Below, one piece after another: positions 61,647 through 64,000 of a stretch of DNA of 64,000 nucleotides. This stretch comes from Bradyrhizobium sp. KBS0727. Its GTDB lineage: Bacteria > Pseudomonadota > Alphaproteobacteria > Rhizobiales > Xanthobacteraceae. Under the pieces are notes generated by a model. It saw only the letters and a program-made list of their open reading frames with translations, had not been told where the DNA came from and searched no databases. The stretch's first letter is position 1; each line of letters begins with the position of its first letter. The stretch is from NCBI RefSeq assembly GCF_005937885.2, contig NZ_CP042176.1, positions 1,607,501 to 1,671,500 of the forward strand, given 5' to 3'. Made by a program: the position numbers and the translations under genes.

Positions 61647-62933
61647 TCAATTGTCCTTGCCGAAGGCGTCGTAAACCAGCTTCTTGAAAGCGGGTGTGAT
61701 GCGCGCGCGTTCGTTCTGGGTCTGCTCCAGCAGGATGTAGATCATGTCGAGGCTAGGATCGACGCCGAAGTACGTGCCGCTGCCGCTGTCCCATTTGAGT
61801 TCGCCGATGGAGCCCGGCGGCGGCGGCCGGGCATTGCCGGGATCGGTGCGCACGGCGAGGCCGTAGCCGTAGCCAAAGCCGTCGCCTGGAAAATAGTAGT
61901 AGTCCCGGGCGACGCCGGAACCGGGTCCGACGTGGTCCGATGTCATCGTCTTGAATGCCGCCGGGCCAAGATACCGTTTGCCGTCAAGCTGGCCGCCGTT
62001 GAGCAACATCTGGGCAAAGCGGGCGTAGTCGGTTAGCGAAGATACCAGCCCGCCACCGCCGGATTCCCATTCCGGATGGGCGCGGCGTTCGGTCTCGGCG
62101 TTTTTCAGGATGGTATCATCAGGCAACGGCTCCGCCATTCGTGCGCGTTCTCCTGCGTCGTCCAGGACATACTTGGTGCTGGTCATGCCCAGCGGATCGA
62201 AGATGTGTTGCTTCTCGAACTGATACAGCGTCTGTCCGGATACGATCTCGATAATGCGGCCAATGACATCGGTCGAATGGCCGTAACGCCAGAGCGTCCC
62301 GGGCTGCCGCGCCAACGGCAATTTTGCAATGCGATCGGCAAACGTCTTGTTGTCGTAACGCCCGTTGAAAAGCCCGGATTCGGAATAGGCCTTCATGATC
62401 AACCTGCCGCCGATATACTCGTAGGTGATGCCCGATGTCTGGCGCAGCAAGTCCGCGATCGTTATCGGCCGGTCCGCCGGAACAAGTTTCAGGGCATCTT
62501 TTTTTTCCGTCTCGATACCAACCGTGACATCGGCAAATCCGGGGATGAATTTGGATGCCGGATCCGAGAGCGACATCTTGCCGGCCTCGATCAACATCAT
62601 CGCCGCCAGGCTTGTAATCGGCTTTGTCATCGAATGGAGCGCAAAGATCGTATCAGATGTCATCGGCGCCTTGGTTGCGACGTCCTGGACGCCGAAACAC
62701 TTCAGATAGACCGGCTTGCCGTGCTGCTGGATCAACACGACGGCGCCGGGCAATTTCCCGCTAGCAATCTCGTTGTTGAAGAATTCGGTGATGCGATTGA
62801 GCCTGTCCGGCGATGGGGCAGGCATGTCGGCCGCGCGGCTGGTCCCGACGACAGCCCAGATCGCCGCAACCGCAATTGATAGGGCGTACGACACACGGGA
62901 TCCGAAGATCGGATGATGAGCCAACGTCGCCAT
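61647..62933 (-). CDS. Class C beta-lactamase-type serine hydrolase
   Basis: A 428-residue serine hydrolase of the beta-lactamase/EstB family. It has a signal-like segment (residues 14-34, VSYALSIAVAAIWAVVG) and the catalytic S101-M-T-K104 within LHSMTKPITSLAAMM. The second catalytic element is Y217-G-H219 in WRYGHSTDVIG, and a late GDGFGYGYGLAVR segment is present. It more probably acts as an esterase or D-aminopeptidase than as an antibiotic-degrading enzyme. The ATG at 62933 faces the FadE gene. Confidence 0.88.
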   Translation of the reverse strand: MATLAHHPIFGSRVSYALSIAVAAIWAVVGTSRAADMPAPSPDRLNRITEFFNNEIASGKLPGAVVLIQQHGKPVYLKCFGVQDVATKAPMTSDTIFALHSMTKPITSLAAMMLIEAGKMSLSDPASKFIPGFADVTVGIETEKKDALKLVPADRPITIADLLRQTSGITYEYIGGRLIMKAYSESGLFNGRYDNKTFADRIAKLPLARQPGTLWRYGHSTDVIGRIIEIVSGQTLYQFEKQHIFDPLGMTSTKYVLDDAGERARMAEPLPDDTILKNAETERRAHPEWESGGGGLVSSLTDYARFAQMLLNGGQLDGKRYLGPAAFKTMTSDHVGPGSGVARDYYYFPGDGFGYGYGLAVRTDPGNARPPPPGSIGELKWDSGSGTYFGVDPSLDMIYILLEQTQNERARITPAFKKLVYDAFGKDN

Positions 62934-63397
62934 GAGCCTATTCGTTTGGTGATCGAATTAATCGATCGGCGGAGACTTGGACCGGACAACGAGAGCAATA
63001 CTATAGCAGTGTTCTCACCCGGTTCAGTATTGCGTCACGTTGTCCGATCGTTCAGCGGGGGGAGCGGTGGCGTCAGTCGGCCTCGGGGCAGACTTCCGCC
63101 GGCCAGGAAATGCGCCAATCCTGCTCAAACGATGGAAAATGCAGCCTTTTCGGAACCGAAACGGGTCACCGCCGTTATCGGTTGGTTCATCAATTTCGCT
63201 TCATTCCCGCCGCCAGACGCCCCCGAATCCCGCGCTATCAGCTAGGATGAACCGTCGTCTGGCCCAGGTGCGGCGACAGCCGCACGTTTGGCTTGAGGTG
63301 CGGCGACAGCCGCACGTTTGGCTTGAGGTGCGGCGACAGCCGCACGCTTGGCTTAGCGTGCGGCGCCAGCCGTGCCGTCAACCATGAGGTGATCGCC
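62934..63397. other. Divergent gap (464 bases) with a tandem hairpin array
   Basis: No plausible gene is seen in the first 330 bases, which should hold the promoters of the hydrolase (left) and FadE (right) genes. From 63268 to 63375 it carries 3.6 copies of a 30-base unit, described separately. The FadE start follows 22 bases later. Confidence 0.45.
63268..63375. repeat. Tandem 30-base repeat of small hairpins upstream of fadE
   Basis: Units begin at 63268, 63298 and 63328, with a partial fourth at 63358. Each full unit contains the perfect hairpin GTGCGGC-GACA-GCCGCAC, and units 1 and 2 are identical while unit 3 differs by a few bases. The period is a multiple of three, so the array also stays open in some reading frames, but no gene is supported there. 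Confidence 0.8.
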
Positions 63398-64000
63398 ATG
63401 AGCTTCCGCCGCGACTTCATCACCAAGCCGATCTTCTCCTGGGCGCACGGCGTATTGCCCACGATGTCCGACACCGAGCGCGAGGCGCTGGAGGCCGGCG
63501 ATGTCTGGTGGGATGCGGACCTCTTCACCGGCAATCCGGACTGGTCGAAATTGCTGGCGACTGAGCCCGCCAAATTGACCGACGAGGAGCAAGCCTTCCT
63601 CCACGGCCCGGTCGACGAACTCTGCGCCATGCTCGACGAATGGAAGATCTGCTGGGAATGGCGCGACCTGCCGCCGGAAGTGTGGTCCTTCATCAAGGAG
63701 CACAAGTTCTTCGGCATGATCATCCCGAAGGAACATGGCGGGCTCGGCTTCTCGCCCTACGCGCATTCCGAAGTGGTGCGCAAGATTTCGTCGCGTTCGC
63801 TGACCGCCGCCGTCACCGTGATGGTGCCCAACTCGCTCGGGCCCGGCGAACTGCTGATGCGTTTCGGCACCAAGGAACAGCAGCAACAATGGCTGCCGCG
63901 GCTGGCCGACGGCCGCGATATTCCCTGCTTCGGATTGACCAGCCCCGAGGCCGGCTCGGATGCGGCGTCGATGATCGACACCGGCATCATCTGCAAGGGC
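63398..64000 (+). CDS. fadE: FadE-type large acyl-CoA dehydrogenase (cut by window edge)
   Basis: The first 201 residues of an acyl-CoA dehydrogenase of the large FadE type (intact proteins have about 750-800 residues). The N-terminus MSFRRDFITKPIFSWA and the segment DTEREALEAGDVWWDADLF are characteristic of FadE. The acyl-CoA dehydrogenase N-terminal domain follows, with IIPKEHGGLGFSPYAHSEVV and the FAD-region FGLTSPEAGSDAAS. The ATG at 63398 has AGGTGA upstream. It catalyses the first step of fatty acid beta-oxidation. The frame stays open to the window end. Confidence 0.92.
   Translation, partial: MSFRRDFITKPIFSWAHGVLPTMSDTEREALEAGDVWWDADLFTGNPDWSKLLATEPAKLTDEEQAFLHGPVDELCAMLDEWKICWEWRDLPPEVWSFIKEHKFFGMIIPKEHGGLGFSPYAHSEVVRKISSRSLTAAVTVMVPNSLGPGELLMRFGTKEQQQQWLPRLADGRDIPCFGLTSPEAGSDAASMIDTGIICKG

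Noticed and set aside
63268..63375. Tandem 30-base repeat considered as a CRISPR array
   Set aside because: The units are directly adjacent without unique spacers, and there are no cas genes.

Overview
The window is GC-rich, gene-dense DNA of an alphaproteobacterium. The gene content points to the Bradyrhizobium/Rhodopseudomonas group: many solute-binding proteins for organic acids, CoA-dependent catabolism, FecR and autotransporter-type surface proteins, a DUF2778 protein, and short palindromic repeats between genes. This placement is inferred from families and style, since there is no rRNA or other marker gene. No tRNA, rRNA, CRISPR array, transposase, phage gene or replication origin was seen.

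Region 1 (1-21.6 kb) is a catabolic island. It holds two TcuA-like FAD dehydrogenases, an MmgE/PrpD protein, three MaoC-like hydratases, an acyl-CoA dehydrogenase, a tricarboxylate-type (Bug) binding protein, a 3-hydroxyisobutyrate-dehydrogenase-like enzyme, an NAD-dependent epimerase, a metallo-beta-lactamase-fold lactonase, a PrpF-like isomerase, an old-yellow-enzyme/FadH-like reductase, a GntR/FCD regulator, a methylisocitrate-lyase-like enzyme and a full Liv-type ABC transporter. A palindrome of the form AACTGT-NN-ACAGTT occurs four times, each next to a promoter region of this island, including the one in front of the GntR gene. Taken together, desaturase, isomerase, hydratase and C-C lyase homologues suggest a methylcitrate-like route for a substituted tricarboxylate. 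This is the best candidate here for an undescribed system.

Region 2 (21.6-36 kb) holds an outer-membrane-like protein and an aspartase. Next comes a TetR gene divergent from a ferredoxin-P450 pair that has a near-consensus promoter. A LacI-Bug-SDR operon follows, divergent from a VOC protein and a DOPA-dioxygenase-family protein, with a LacI-type operator between them. The region ends with a DUF2778 (Tlde1-like) protein, a MetE-like core protein, a fumarylacetoacetase-family hydrolase and an N-terminally truncated NodB-type deacetylase.

Region 3 (36-55.7 kb) is mostly chromosomal housekeeping and general metabolism: a TetR gene with nested operators, a GMC oxidoreductase, hemE, slyX-trhO, a gamma-glutamyltransferase-like protein, an FKBP isomerase, a 2-hydroxyacid dehydrogenase, a cupin, an enoyl-CoA hydratase, a Tat-exported alpha/beta hydrolase, a FecR/beta-barrel pair, a PMT-type glycosyltransferase, an OmpA-family protein, a YcaQ-like protein and an MFS carrier. 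Palindromic repeats sit in several of the gaps.

Region 4 (55.7-64 kb) is an RND efflux operon (adaptor, pump, TetR) with a long perfect operator palindrome, then a flavin reductase, a class C beta-lactamase-type hydrolase, and the start of a large FadE-type acyl-CoA dehydrogenase. The FadE leader carries a tandem array of small hairpins.
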